Positions 7,984-16,843 are shown, counted from the stretch's first letter. The stretch: DNA of 41,988 nucleotides from Acetobacter sp. AN02 (GCF_029759835.1 NZ_JAJJND010000011.1:1-41988); one strand, 5' to 3'. Numbers and translations are program-made. The notes: generated by a model not told the origin, from the sequence alone.

Positions 7984-8175
7984 AATATTTACCGATTCGC
8001 CATATTTAATTGGTTATTATTTGTATCTTATCTTTTCCGGTTCAGAAAATGACATCGTTTCATGCGGAACTGTTGCAGAGCGGGAACAGCGTGCCGGGCG
8101 GGTTCTGACGGTGGCACACGGCACCTTTTCGTCTGGTGACTGTCTCGTTGTCCGGGAGTCCGGTATAGAGCCGGT

Positions 8176-9930
8176 ATGAGCGACACTAAGGCAGCGATAC
8201 GGCTCTGGACGAAGGCGCAGATGCGGCTGGGGTTCAGGGCGGGCAGTCCCGTTATTCTGATATCCATGGTTTCCGCGCTTCTGGGGGCGGGGCAGATGTG
8301 GTGCCTTGCATCGGTGCTCGGGCCGGTTCTGGCGCGTACGATGGCCGGGGGCGGTGCGGAGCCGGAGGCCGGCATGGCTGACGGTGTTCCTTTATGGGGT
8401 GTGGCCGGGTTTGCGGTCTGTGCGCTTTTGCGGGTCGTGGCGGGGATCGTGTCCGAGGGGCTGGCCGCGCGGGCCGGAGAGGTGGCGCGGCGGCGTCTGC
8501 GGCGGGACGTTATGGGGCGTGTCGTGGCGCATGGTCCTGCGCTGCTGCGGCGCAGTCACAGCGGGGCGTTTGCGGCTCTGATCGTTGACCGGATCGAGGC
8601 GGCTGACGGGTATTTCTCGCGCTGGGTTCCGGCTTCGGTTCTGTGGATGGCGATCCCGGCTCTTCTGCTTGTGTGTGCTTTTGCGGTTCAGCCGTTTGCA
8701 GCTCTGATCCTTCTGGTTTGCGGTGCGGCGGTTCCGGTGTGTCAGGCGGTGTTCGGGATCGGTGCGGCGGTTGCGTCGCGCAATCAGTTTCTGGCGATGA
8801 CGCGGCTTCAGGCGCGGTTTCTTGACCGTATCCGCGGGATTGCGACGATTGTTCTGGCGGGCCGGGCTGAGGATGAGGCGCGGCGTCTGGCGGAGGCGGC
8901 GTCTGATCTGCGTGTCCGGACGATGAAAATCCTGCGTGTTGCGTTTCTGTCCTCTGCCTCCATCGATGTTGCGATGGTTGTGGCCCTGATCGGGATCGCG
9001 CTTGCGGATGCGCATGGTGTGAGCGGGATTCAGGCGATGATTTCGGCGCATCCGGATCATGTTGCGGCTCCGGCTGCTGCGGTGACGCGGGGGATGTTCG
9101 TTCTTCTGCTTGTTCCTGAGTATTTCGCGCCGTTCCGTGGTCTTGCCCTGGCCTATCAGGATCGTGCCCATGCCCAGGGGCTGGCGTCTTCGGTTCTGGA
9201 GCTTCCGGAGCTTGCGGAGCGCGAGGCGGGGGCGCCTTTGCAGTCTGTCGGGCCGGAGGGGGTTTCTGTTGCGTTCGAGGATGTGAGTTTTACGTGGGAC
9301 CCGGCGCGGGGGCAGGCTCTTTCGGATGTGAGTTTTGCCGTCCCCGCGGGGCAGGCGCTGATTCTTTCGGGGGTTTCGGGGTCTGGCAAATCGACTGTCA
9401 TGGAGCTTCTGCTTGGCTTTGTGCGTCCTGGCAGCGGTCGTGTTCTGTTCAGTGGCACGGATCTGCGGGATATCGCACCGGACAGTCTGGCGCGGATGAC
9501 GTCCTGGATCGGGCAGCGTCCGGTTCTTTTTGCCGGGACGCTGCGTGAGAACGTTCTGTTCGCGCGTCCGGAGGCGACGGAGGCGGAGTTGTTTACGGCG
9601 CTGCGTGCGGCGGCTGTGGACCGGTTTCTTCCGTCTCTTCCCGATGGTCTGGATACGCCGGTGGGTGAGGGCGGGTTTGGTCTTTCCGGCGGGCAGGCGC
9701 AGCGTGTTGCGATTGCCCGGGCCTGGCTGAAGGATGCGCCGCTTCTGCTTCTGGATGAGCCGACGGCGCATCTCGATCCTGCGACGGAGGCGGATGTGTT
9801 TGAGAGTCTGCGGCGTCTTGCGGCGCGGCGGACGGTGATCATGGCGACGCATTCGGGGGCGGCTGAGGCGATTTCCGGGCATCGTGTCGTTCTGTCGGGT
9901 GGCTGTGTCGTCCGGGGTTCGGAGGTCTGA
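8176..9930 (+). CDS. cydD: Thiol reductant ABC exporter subunit CydD
   Basis: A 584-residue half-transporter with an N-terminal membrane domain of about six helices (residues 20-320) fused to an ABC cassette. The cassette has Walker A GVSGSGKST near 402, signature LSGGQAQRVAIARAW near 503 and Walker B LLLLDEPTAHLD near 523. CydD pairs with CydC to export glutathione and cysteine to the periplasm, which is needed for cytochrome bd assembly and periplasmic thiol balance. It overlaps cydC by one base (TGATG), so translation is probably coupled. The ATG at 8176 directly precedes family-like sequence, although the Shine-Dalgarno sequence is weak. No cydAB genes lie in the window. Confidence 0.92.
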   Translation: MSDTKAAIRLWTKAQMRLGFRAGSPVILISMVSALLGAGQMWCLASVLGPVLARTMAGGGAEPEAGMADGVPLWGVAGFAVCALLRVVAGIVSEGLAARAGEVARRRLRRDVMGRVVAHGPALLRRSHSGAFAALIVDRIEAADGYFSRWVPASVLWMAIPALLLVCAFAVQPFAALILLVCGAAVPVCQAVFGIGAAVASRNQFLAMTRLQARFLDRIRGIATIVLAGRAEDEARRLAEAASDLRVRTMKILRVAFLSSASIDVAMVVALIGIALADAHGVSGIQAMISAHPDHVAAPAAAVTRGMFVLLLVPEYFAPFRGLALAYQDRAHAQGLASSVLELPELAEREAGAPLQSVGPEGVSVAFEDVSFTWDPARGQALSDVSFAVPAGQALILSGVSGSGKSTVMELLLGFVRPGSGRVLFSGTDLRDIAPDSLARMTSWIGQRPVLFAGTLRENVLFARPEATEAELFTALRAAAVDRFLPSLPDGLDTPVGEGGFGLSGGQAQRVAIARAWLKDAPLLLLDEPTAHLDPATEADVFESLRRLAARRTVIMATHSGAAEAISGHRVVLSGGCVVRGSEV

Positions 9931-11651
9931 TGATGCGCGGGCGTAGAAAATCCAGCGAGGCTCTGGCGGATCTTGCCGGGCAGGAGGAGGCTCTGACGGA
10001 TGTTGCGGCGATCCGTGAGGTTGTCGGTCTGTGGAAGCCGCAGCGTGTGCGGCTGGTGACGGGTGTCGTGCTTTCGGTTGTGGCTCTGGGCTGTGGTCTG
10101 GCGCTGATGCGCGGGGCCGGTCTGCGGTATTCGGGGGCTGTGACCGGGGCTCTGGTCGTGGGGTCTTCGGCTCTGGCCGTTCTGGGTGTGTGTCGGGTTG
10201 TTTTCCGTTATGCCGAGCGGCTTTATGCGCACGGGGCGATGTTCCGGGCTCTGGCGGATCTGCGCGTGTGGTTTTTCCGCAGGCTGGCGGGCGGGGCTGC
10301 GGCGGGGCTTGGTTTCCGCCGTGCGGGGGAGCTTTTGTCGCGGCTTGTGAGCGATATCGAGGCTCTGGACGGGCTTTATCTTCGTGTGCTTCTGCCTGCC
10401 GTTGCGGCCTGCGTGATCCTGCCGGTTCTGTGGTTTGCTCTGGCGCGTTATGACGTGCCTCTGGCGTCTGCCGTGGTGCTTCTGTTTCTGGTGTCCTGTT
10501 TTGTCGTTCCGGTGACGGCGATGCGGATCAGCCGCCAGGAGGGGGGTGTTCAGCTTCAGGCTCTGGGGCGTCTGCGCGTGGGGGTTCTGGATCTTGTGAG
10601 CGGGATTCGTGAGATCCGTGCGTTCGGGTCCGAGGAGCGGATGCTCGGTCGGGTGCGTGAGGCGGATGAGGAGCTGATGCGGTGTCAGGCGGCTCTGGCG
10701 TGGCGGATGGCTCTGGCGGATGGTGTGTCGCGGCTGTGCGGTTATGGTGCGGTTGTGCTTCTGCTTCTGGCCGTGACGGGGACGGGGTTTTCGGTGCTTC
10801 CCGTTGTTCCGGCTGTCGGTCTGATCTTTCTGGTTCTGGCGGGATTTGAGAGCGTGTCGTCCCTGACGCGGGCGGGGATGCTGTCCGGCATGATGGGGGC
10901 TGCGGCGCGGCGTGTGGTCGCGGCTGCGGGGCCTGAGGAGCGGCGAGTGCGTGCGGGGGGCGGTGCGCTGCTTCCGGCGCCGGAGGAGACGGATATCCGG
11001 TTTGATTCCGTGACGTTCCGCTGGCGCGAGGACGGTCCGAAGGTTCTGGATCGTCTCAGCCTTGATATTCCTGCCGGGTCGCGCGTTGTGATCCTTGGTC
11101 CGTCGGGAGCGGGGAAGTCCAGCCTGGCGGCTCTGCTTCTCAAGGTTGTCTCCCCTGAGGGCGGGCGGATTCTTCTGGGCGGGGCTGATCTTGCGTCGGT
11201 TTCGGATGTGTCCGTGCGGCAGCGTGTGGCGTGGCTGTCTCAGGCGACGCATCTGTTTGATGATACGATCCGTGCCAATCTTCTGCTCGGGCGTCCGGAC
11301 GCGTCTGAGGATGATCTGTGGCGGGCTCTGGATGATGCGGCTGTCGGCGATGTGGTTCGTGAGCTGCCGCAGGGTCTTGATACCTGGCTGGGTGAGGGTG
11401 GTGTTCGCGTGTCCGGTGGTCAGGGGCGGCGGATTGCGCTGGCGCGGACGCTTCTGTCCGGTGCGCCGGTTCTGCTTCTGGATGAGCCTGCGACGGGTCT
11501 CGATTCACAGACGGAGATGGAGTTTCTGGCCACTCTGAACCGTGTGGCTGAGGGGCGGACGGTGATTCTGATCGCGCATCGTCTGACCGGTGTGGAAAAA
11601 CCTGATTACGTCTGGAAAATTTCCGAAGGTCAGGCCATCCTGGTTTCGTGA
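9930..11651 (+). CDS. cydC: Thiol reductant ABC exporter subunit CydC
   Basis: A 573-residue half-transporter. The CydC hallmark RYAERLYAHGAMFRALADLR lies after the second membrane helix (about residues 92-111), followed by WFFRRLA. The C-terminal cassette has GPSGAGKSS near 392, signature VSGGQGRRIALART near 495 and Walker B VLLLDEPATGLD near 515, ending with a normal H-loop (LIAHR). It forms a heterodimer with the upstream CydD in the inner membrane. The stop codon overlaps the GTG start of recQ (GTGA), so the cyd genes and recQ appear to share a transcript. The first two codons are both ATG and either could be used. Confidence 0.92.
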   Translation: MMRGRRKSSEALADLAGQEEALTDVAAIREVVGLWKPQRVRLVTGVVLSVVALGCGLALMRGAGLRYSGAVTGALVVGSSALAVLGVCRVVFRYAERLYAHGAMFRALADLRVWFFRRLAGGAAAGLGFRRAGELLSRLVSDIEALDGLYLRVLLPAVAACVILPVLWFALARYDVPLASAVVLLFLVSCFVVPVTAMRISRQEGGVQLQALGRLRVGVLDLVSGIREIRAFGSEERMLGRVREADEELMRCQAALAWRMALADGVSRLCGYGAVVLLLLAVTGTGFSVLPVVPAVGLIFLVLAGFESVSSLTRAGMLSGMMGAAARRVVAAAGPEERRVRAGGGALLPAPEETDIRFDSVTFRWREDGPKVLDRLSLDIPAGSRVVILGPSGAGKSSLAALLLKVVSPEGGRILLGGADLASVSDVSVRQRVAWLSQATHLFDDTIRANLLLGRPDASEDDLWRALDDAAVGDVVRELPQGLDTWLGEGGVRVSGGQGRRIALARTLLSGAPVLLLDEPATGLDSQTEMEFLATLNRVAEGRTVILIAHRLTGVEKPDYVWKISEGQAILVS

Positions 11652-13552
11652 CTGATTTTTTTGCAGATATTGCGGATGATCCGGGCTGGGTTCCCGGTGA
11701 GGATCAGGTGAGTGTCCGCGACCGGTTTGTCGGGCGCGATCCTGCTCTGGTTCTGCGGGAGGTTTTCGGGTTTCCGGATTTCCGGGGGCTTCAGGCTCAG
11801 GCGGTCGGGCGTGTCATGGACGGGCGGGATGTGCTTGTCCTGATGCCCACGGGTGGCGGGAAGAGTGTCTGCTACCAGGTTCCGGGGCTGTGCCGTCCGG
11901 GGACGGGGCTTGTGATTTCTCCGCTGATTGCGCTGATGGATGATCAGGTGGCGGCCCTGAGGCAGCTCGGGATCAATGCCGGGGCGCTGCATTCGGAGCT
12001 TCCTGCGGAGGAGGCGGCGCGGGTCCGTTCCGATCTTGCGGCCGGTGAGCTGGATTTTCTCTATATTTCTCCCGAGCGTCTTCTGGCTCCGGGGATGGTT
12101 GCGCGGCTGTCGCGGCAGCGTGTGTCCGTGATTGCGATTGATGAGGCGCATTGTATTTCGGCCTGGGGGCATGAGTTCCGGCCGGAGTATCGTGCTCTGG
12201 CCTGTCTTCCGGAGTCCTTTCCCGGGGTTCCGCGGATTGCCCTGACGGCGACGGCGGATGCGCGGACGCGGCAGGACATTCTTTCGGCTCTGGCGATGCC
12301 AGAGGCGGAGACGCTTGTTGCGAGTTTCCACCGGTCCAATCTGTTTATCTCTGCCCTGCCCAAGGGTGGGGAGATGCGACAGCTCGTTTCGGCTCTGGCA
12401 CCGCATGAGGGGGCGGCGTGTATTGTCTACTGCGGCAGCCGTGCGCGGACCGAGCGTGTTGCCGCGTCGCTCGTGACGCAGGGCTGGCCGGCTCTGGCCT
12501 ATCATGCGGCGCTGTCTCCGCAGGAGAAGCGTGCGGCTCTGATCCGGTTCCGTTCGGGGGAGCCGGTTGTGATTGTCGCGACGGTTGCGTTCGGGATGGG
12601 GATTGACCGTCCGGACGTGCGGGCGGTGATTCATCTGGACATGCCGTCGTCTCCGGAGGGGTATTATCAGCAGATCGGGCGTGCGGGGCGTGATGGTCTG
12701 CCGTCGGATACGCTTCTGCTTTATGGCGGGGAGGACATGGTCCGGGCGCGGTACTGGCTGGATCAGTCCCAGGCTCCGGACAGTGAGAAGCGGATCATGC
12801 GCGGGCGTCTGGAGGCGATGAATGCGCTGACGGAGACGACGGGCTGCCGGACGACGGCGCTTCTGGCGTGTTTCGGTGAGGTTCTGTCCGGGCCCTGCGG
12901 GCATTGTGACAACTGCCGGACGCCGGTTGCGACGTTTGACGGGACGGAGGCGGCGCGCAAGCTGCTGTCTGCGGTTTACCGGACGGGACAGCGGTTCGGT
13001 CTGATCCATGTCATCAATGTTCTGCGCGGGAAGGTGACGGAGTCCGTGGAGAAGCACGGGCATGAGCGGCTTTCGGTGTGGGGGATCGGGAAGGATCAGG
13101 GGGAGGCGTTCTGGCGCAGTGTCAGCCGTCAGCTGATTGCCAGGGGCATTCTGATGGCGCCGGATGATCACGGGGGGCTGGCTCTGGATCAGGAGCGGGC
13201 GCGGCCTGTTCTGCGCGGGGAGGAGGAGATCCGGATGCGGGTTGATCCTCTTGTTCCCAAGGAAGAGCGGCGTCCGGGTGTCTCGCGCAATGCGGTTCCG
13301 GAGGATCTTCCGGAGGAGGCGCGGCGGCGGTTTGTTGCGCTGCGGTCCTGGCGGCGGAGTGAGGCGCAGGAGCAGGACATTCCGCCTTATGTCATTTTCC
13401 ATGACTCGGTTCTGCACGATATTGCTCTGGACTGTCCGGATTCGATTGCGACCCTGGGAGAGGTTCGCGGGGTCGGGCGGTCCAAGCTGGAGCGGTATGG
13501 CGCGGCGGTTCTGGCGGTTCTGGCGCGTGACCGGGCGGAGCAGGCGGGATGA
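11648..13552 (+). CDS. recQ: ATP-dependent DNA helicase RecQ
   Basis: A 634-residue superfamily 2 helicase. The helicase core shows motif I MPTGGGKSVCYQVP near 73-86, motif II AIDEAHCISAWGHEFRP near 163-179, motif V VATVAFGMGIDRPDVR and motif VI QQIGRAGRDG. A zinc-binding cluster (ACFGEVLSGPCGHCDNC) and winged-helix region follow, and the C-terminal HRDC domain ends with LGEVRGVGRSKLERYG. RecQ unwinds recombination intermediates and stalled forks. The start is GTG, overlapping the cydC stop by four bases, and its own stop overlaps the glpR ATG. About 30 extra N-terminal residues precede the core. The company of cyd and glp genes has no evident functional logic. Confidence 0.95.
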   Translation: MTDFFADIADDPGWVPGEDQVSVRDRFVGRDPALVLREVFGFPDFRGLQAQAVGRVMDGRDVLVLMPTGGGKSVCYQVPGLCRPGTGLVISPLIALMDDQVAALRQLGINAGALHSELPAEEAARVRSDLAAGELDFLYISPERLLAPGMVARLSRQRVSVIAIDEAHCISAWGHEFRPEYRALACLPESFPGVPRIALTATADARTRQDILSALAMPEAETLVASFHRSNLFISALPKGGEMRQLVSALAPHEGAACIVYCGSRARTERVAASLVTQGWPALAYHAALSPQEKRAALIRFRSGEPVVIVATVAFGMGIDRPDVRAVIHLDMPSSPEGYYQQIGRAGRDGLPSDTLLLYGGEDMVRARYWLDQSQAPDSEKRIMRGRLEAMNALTETTGCRTTALLACFGEVLSGPCGHCDNCRTPVATFDGTEAARKLLSAVYRTGQRFGLIHVINVLRGKVTESVEKHGHERLSVWGIGKDQGEAFWRSVSRQLIARGILMAPDDHGGLALDQERARPVLRGEEEIRMRVDPLVPKEERRPGVSRNAVPEDLPEEARRRFVALRSWRRSEAQEQDIPPYVIFHDSVLHDIALDCPDSIATLGEVRGVGRSKLERYGAAVLAVLARDRAEQAG

Positions 13553-14322
13553 ATCCGAGGCATCAGGCGATTATTTCCGAGGTCTGCCGCAGGGGATATG
13601 CCTCTCATGAGGATCTGGCGCGGCTGTCGGGGGTTGCGGTTCAGACGATCCGGCGTGACGTGCGGACCCTGGCGGATGCGGGGCTGCTGATCCGGCATCA
13701 CGGGGGAGCGGCGGCTCCGTCTTCTGTTGAGAATATTGATTATTACGACAGGAAAATTCTTGATCGCAGCAAGAAGGAGGCGATCGGGGCCTGTGCGGCT
13801 GCGGCCATTCCGGACGGGGCGTCCCTGTTTGTGAATATCGGCACGACGACGGAGGCTTTTGCGCGGGCTCTGTCGGGGCATGCGCGGCTGCGTGTGATTA
13901 CGAACAACCTGCATGTCGCGAGTGTTCTGGCGCGGGATCCGGAGTGCCGTGTCGTGGTGGCGGGCGGGACGGTGCGGGTGCGGGACGGGGGGATTCTCGG
14001 GCCTGCGGCTCTGGAGGTTCTGGAGGGGTATCGTGCCGATTACGGCGTGGTCGGGATCAGCGGAATCGATGAGGACGGGACGCTTCTGGATTTCGATGCG
14101 GATGAGGTGCGCTGCGCGCGGACGATCATGCGGAACTCGCGGCATGTTTTTCTGTTAGCGGATCATACGAAGTTCAGTCGCCGGCCGCTGGTGAGGGCAG
14201 GGCATATTTCGCAGGTGAGTGCGTTTTTCACGGATCGTCCGCCGCCGCTGCCGGTGCGGGAGATTCTGGAGAAGAGCGGGGTTGCGCTTCACATTGCGCC
14301 AGATGTTCGGAAGCGAACATAA
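13549..14322 (+). CDS. glpR: Glycerol-3-phosphate regulon repressor GlpR (DeoR family)
   Basis: A 257-residue DeoR-family repressor. The N-terminal helix-turn-helix (residues 18-45, SHEDLARLSGVAVQTIRRDV) is followed by RHHGGA, and the sugar-phosphate sensing domain shows NIGTTTEAFARAL, ITNNLHVA, AGGTVR and GISGIDEDG. GlpR represses glycerol genes until glycerol-3-phosphate binds. It lies directly upstream of glpD-glpF-glpK, and operator-like palindromes begin within its own last codons. It overlaps recQ by four bases (ATGA), so it is probably co-transcribed with cydDC-recQ rather than with the genes it controls. Confidence 0.93.
   Translation: MNPRHQAIISEVCRRGYASHEDLARLSGVAVQTIRRDVRTLADAGLLIRHHGGAAAPSSVENIDYYDRKILDRSKKEAIGACAAAAIPDGASLFVNIGTTTEAFARALSGHARLRVITNNLHVASVLARDPECRVVVAGGTVRVRDGGILGPAALEVLEGYRADYGVVGISGIDEDGTLLDFDADEVRCARTIMRNSRHVFLLADHTKFSRRPLVRAGHISQVSAFFTDRPPPLPVREILEKSGVALHIAPDVRKRT
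14303..14320. promoter_or_regulatory. GlpR-type operator 1 (perfect inverted repeat)
   Basis: ATGTTCG and CGAACAT arms flank a GAAG centre. The core TGTTCG...CGAACA matches the known enterobacterial GlpR operator pattern. The site covers the last sense codons and first stop base of glpR. Confidence 0.75.
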
Positions 14323-14324
14323 AT

Positions 14325-14331
14325 ATGTTCG
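14325..14331. promoter_or_regulatory. GlpR-type half-site
   Basis: A single ATGTTCG arm without its inverted partner lies between the two fuller sites, five bases after operator 1. It may help repressor tetramers bind cooperatively. Confidence 0.45.
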
Positions 14332-14353
14332 GTTTTACTTGCTTCCTGAGTGA

Positions 14354-14371
14354 ATGTTCGTTTACGAATAA
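14354..14371. promoter_or_regulatory. GlpR-type operator 2 (imperfect)
   Basis: ATGTTCG-TTTA-CGAATAA keeps one perfect arm and a degenerate second arm. It lies 39 bases upstream of the glpD ATG and 51 bases start-to-start from operator 1, close to five helical turns, so both sites would face the same side of the DNA. Confidence 0.65.
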
Positions 14372-14409
14372 AGGCGAGCACTTGCCAGAAACAGCGAACG
14401 GGACCCGTC

Positions 14410-15930
14410 ATGTCTGCACAGGAAAAACCGGTTTATGACCTGCTGATCATCGGCGGAGGGGTGAACGGGACCGGAATTGCGCGTGATGCGGCCGGGCGCG
14501 GGGCGTCTGTTCTGCTGGTCGAGCAGGATGATCTTGCCAGCTATACCTCCTCTTCCAGCACGAAGCTGATTCATGGCGGTCTGCGGTATCTGGAATATTA
14601 CGAGTTCCGGCTGGTGCGCGAGGCGCTGATCGAGCGCGACCGTCTGCTGGCGATTGCGCCGCACATCATGTGGCCGCTGCGTTTCGTGCTGCCGCATTCG
14701 AAGGATCTGCGCCCGCGCTGGATGCTGCGTGCGGGTCTGTTCCTTTATGATCATCTTGCGCCGAAGATGAAGCTTCCGAAGTCCCGCGGGGTGAAGCTGC
14801 GGCAGCATTCTGCCGGGCGTCCTTTGAAGCCTGAATATGAGTATGGTTTCATCTATTCTGACGGCTGGGTTCAGGACAGCCGTCTGGTGGTGCTCAATGC
14901 GATGGATGCGCGGGATCGCGGGGCGGAGATCCGCACGCGGACGATGCTGACGGGGGCGCGTCGTGAGGGTGAGTTCTGGGAGGCTGATCTTCAGGACATG
15001 TCCGGCAGCAGCGGGGTGACGTCCTCGGTGCGGGCGCGTGCGATTGTCAATGCGGGTGGTCCGTGGGTTGCGCATCTTCTGAACCGTCAGCTTTCGGTGT
15101 CTCATTCCAAGACCGTGCGTCTTGTGAAGGGGAGCCACATTGTCGTTCCGCAGATTTTTGACGGGCCGCAGTGTTATATTTTCCAGAATCCGGATAGGCG
15201 GATCGTGTTTGCCATTCCCTATGAGCAGAAGTTTACGCTGATCGGCACGACGGATGAGGCGTGGAATGCGGAGCCGGGCCGTGTGGAGATTTCTCCGGCT
15301 GAGGTGAGCTATCTGTGTGAGAGTGTGAACAGGTATTTCACGACGAATGTGAAGCCGTCCGATGCGGTGTGGAGCTATGCCGGTCTGCGTCCGCTTTATG
15401 ATGATGCGGCCAAGAATGCGTCTGCCGTGACGCGCGATTACGTTCTGGATCTGGACACGCAGGGCGGTGCGCCGCTTCTGTCGATTTTCGGTGGCAAGAT
15501 CACGACGTTCCGCAAGCTTGCCGAACATGCTCTGGAGAAGCTGGAGCCGGTTCTGCCTGCAGTTCGTGGCGGGTCCTGGACGGCGGATGCGGCTCTGCCG
15601 GGCGGTGATCTGGGTGTCGGCGGGTTTGAGGGGGCTCTGGCCCGTCTGAGGGCTGCGGCGCCGTTCCTGCCGGAGCAGCTGGCCTGGCGTCTGATGCGCA
15701 GCTACGGCACGCGGGCTTATGAGATTCTCGGTTCGGCTCAGTCCATGGCTGATCTGGGGACGGATCTCGGGGGTGGTCTGACCACGCGCGAGGTTGACTA
15801 TCTGGTTTCACAGGAGTGGGTCCGCCGTCCGGAGGATGTTCTGTGGCGCCGGAGCAAGCTTGGTCTGCATCTGTCGGCGAAGGAGCGTGAGGCTGTTGCG
15901 GACTATGTGAATTCAGTCGTTTCCGGCTGA
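14410..15930 (+). CDS. glpD: Glycerol-3-phosphate dehydrogenase GlpD
   Basis: A 506-residue FAD-dependent, membrane-associated dehydrogenase that oxidises glycerol-3-phosphate to dihydroxyacetone phosphate and passes electrons to quinone. The N-terminal FAD-binding loop LIIGGGVNGTGIARDAAGRG lies at about residues 12-31, followed by SSSSTKLIHGGLRYLE. The C-terminal region includes GGKITTFRKLAEHALE. Length is normal for GlpD. I chose the ATG at 14410 because an open frame from 14350 would add 20 residues spanning the operator region. It is the first gene of glpDFK and lies under GlpR-type operators. Confidence 0.96.
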   Translation: MSAQEKPVYDLLIIGGGVNGTGIARDAAGRGASVLLVEQDDLASYTSSSSTKLIHGGLRYLEYYEFRLVREALIERDRLLAIAPHIMWPLRFVLPHSKDLRPRWMLRAGLFLYDHLAPKMKLPKSRGVKLRQHSAGRPLKPEYEYGFIYSDGWVQDSRLVVLNAMDARDRGAEIRTRTMLTGARREGEFWEADLQDMSGSSGVTSSVRARAIVNAGGPWVAHLLNRQLSVSHSKTVRLVKGSHIVVPQIFDGPQCYIFQNPDRRIVFAIPYEQKFTLIGTTDEAWNAEPGRVEISPAEVSYLCESVNRYFTTNVKPSDAVWSYAGLRPLYDDAAKNASAVTRDYVLDLDTQGGAPLLSIFGGKITTFRKLAEHALEKLEPVLPAVRGGSWTADAALPGGDLGVGGFEGALARLRAAAPFLPEQLAWRLMRSYGTRAYEILGSAQSMADLGTDLGGGLTTREVDYLVSQEWVRRPEDVLWRRSKLGLHLSAKEREAVADYVNSVVSG

Positions 15931-15948
15931 GACCGGATGGTCCGGTCT
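15930..15948 (+). other. Intergenic hairpin between glpD and glpF
   Basis: AGACCGGA and TCCGGTCT pair perfectly over eight bases around a TGG loop, starting at the last base of the glpD stop codon. No T run follows, so this is more likely an mRNA-stability or partial-attenuation element than a full terminator. Confidence 0.5.
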
Positions 15949-15979
15949 GGCCTGTTTCGCTGTGAGAAGAAGAACAGAA

Positions 15980-16795
15980 ATGAGCGAAGGCAGGAAGTTT
16001 ATCGGCGAGCTGATCGCTGAGTGTATTGCGGTATTTATCATCATCGTTTTCGGGGATTCCGTGGCGGCGATGTATACGCTTTATGATCCCAGCCCGTACA
16101 AGCTGGCGTACTGGGGGGTTTGTATTGTCTGGGGTCTGAGCGTGACCATTGCGATCTACACCACGGGGATGGTTTCGGGGACGCATGCCAATCCGGCGGT
16201 GACGCTGGCTCTGGCTCTGTTCCGCGGGTTTCCGTGGCGCAAGACGGTTCCTTATGTTGCGGCTCAGGTTGTCGGGGGCTTTCTGGGTGCGATTGTGGTC
16301 TATGCGCTGTTTTCTCCCGTGATTGATCATTTTGCCCTCACGCACGGGATTGACCGTCTGCATGACGGGGCTGCGGCGGGTGTGTTCTTCACGCATCCGG
16401 GTGATTTCATCACGCCGATGCATGCGTTTTCTGATGAGATCATTCTGACGGCGATGCTGGTGTTCGGGATTTTCGCGATCACCTATGAGTTCAACACGAT
16501 GGCTCCGACGGCCAATATGGGCGCGCTGATGATTGGTCTTCTGGTCGCGATCATCGGGGCCAGTGCCGGTTATCTGGAGGCCTGGGCGATCAATCCGGCG
16601 CGTGATTTCGGGCCGCGTCTGTTCTGCTGGTTTGCCGGCTGGGGCGGGCAGGCGCTTCCGGGTCCGATGAATTACTGGTGGGTTCCGGTTGTTGCGCCGC
16701 TGATCGGCGGTGTGATCGGCGGCGGTGCTTTCCAGTGTCTTCTCAAGCCCTTTATGGCGGACAGGCGGGTTCCGGATGAGCTGTCCGGCAACTGA
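15980..16795 (+). CDS. glpF: Glycerol facilitator GlpF (MIP/aquaporin family)
   Basis: A 271-residue inner-membrane channel with six helices and two pore-lining half-helices. The first box reads HANPAVTLAL and the second INPARDFGPRL, where the Asp after NPAR is typical of glycerol-conducting members. It lets glycerol diffuse into the cell for trapping by GlpK. The ATG at 15980 gives a start immediately before the conserved first helix; an in-frame start 18 bases upstream adds only MRRRTE. It lies between glpD and glpK in one transcription unit. Confidence 0.94.
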   Translation: MSEGRKFIGELIAECIAVFIIIVFGDSVAAMYTLYDPSPYKLAYWGVCIVWGLSVTIAIYTTGMVSGTHANPAVTLALALFRGFPWRKTVPYVAAQVVGGFLGAIVVYALFSPVIDHFALTHGIDRLHDGAAAGVFFTHPGDFITPMHAFSDEIILTAMLVFGIFAITYEFNTMAPTANMGALMIGLLVAIIGASAGYLEAWAINPARDFGPRLFCWFAGWGGQALPGPMNYWWVPVVAPLIGGVIGGGAFQCLLKPFMADRRVPDELSGN

Positions 16796-16817
16796 ATCAT
16801 CAGGCAACTGCATCATC
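16787..16817 (+). repeat. Short tandem duplication at the glpF stop codon
   Basis: GGCAACTGAATCATC (16787-16801) is repeated with one difference as GGCAACTGCATCATC (16803-16817). The first copy contains the glpF stop codon. It looks like a recent slippage duplication in the glpF-glpK gap. Confidence 0.7.
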
Positions 16818-16843
16818 CTGACGAGGCAAGAAGGAATATAAGA

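Larger units (their letters stand above)
7898..8175. promoter_or_regulatory. AT-rich divergent intergenic region between the peptide gene and cydD
   Basis: About 140 bases (7898-8040) are strikingly AT-rich in a GC-rich region, with runs such as AAAAAATTGCAAATATTTTT and TATTATAAATATTT. The remaining 135 bases next to cydD return to normal composition. No RNA gene is recognisable. The region must carry promoters for the peptide/radical SAM pair (minus) and probably for cydD (plus). A 19-codon open frame starting at 8049 is too short to support. Confidence 0.6.

Noticed and set aside
8049-8108. A 19-codon leader frame upstream of cydD
   Set aside because: It is too short, without a convincing ribosome binding site or any conserved feature that can be judged from one sequence.
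9156-13417. Long antisense open frames (698 and 595 codons) over cydD, cydC and recQ
   Set aside because: The sense genes carry complete family motifs; the antisense products are low-complexity Arg/Pro/His sequences.
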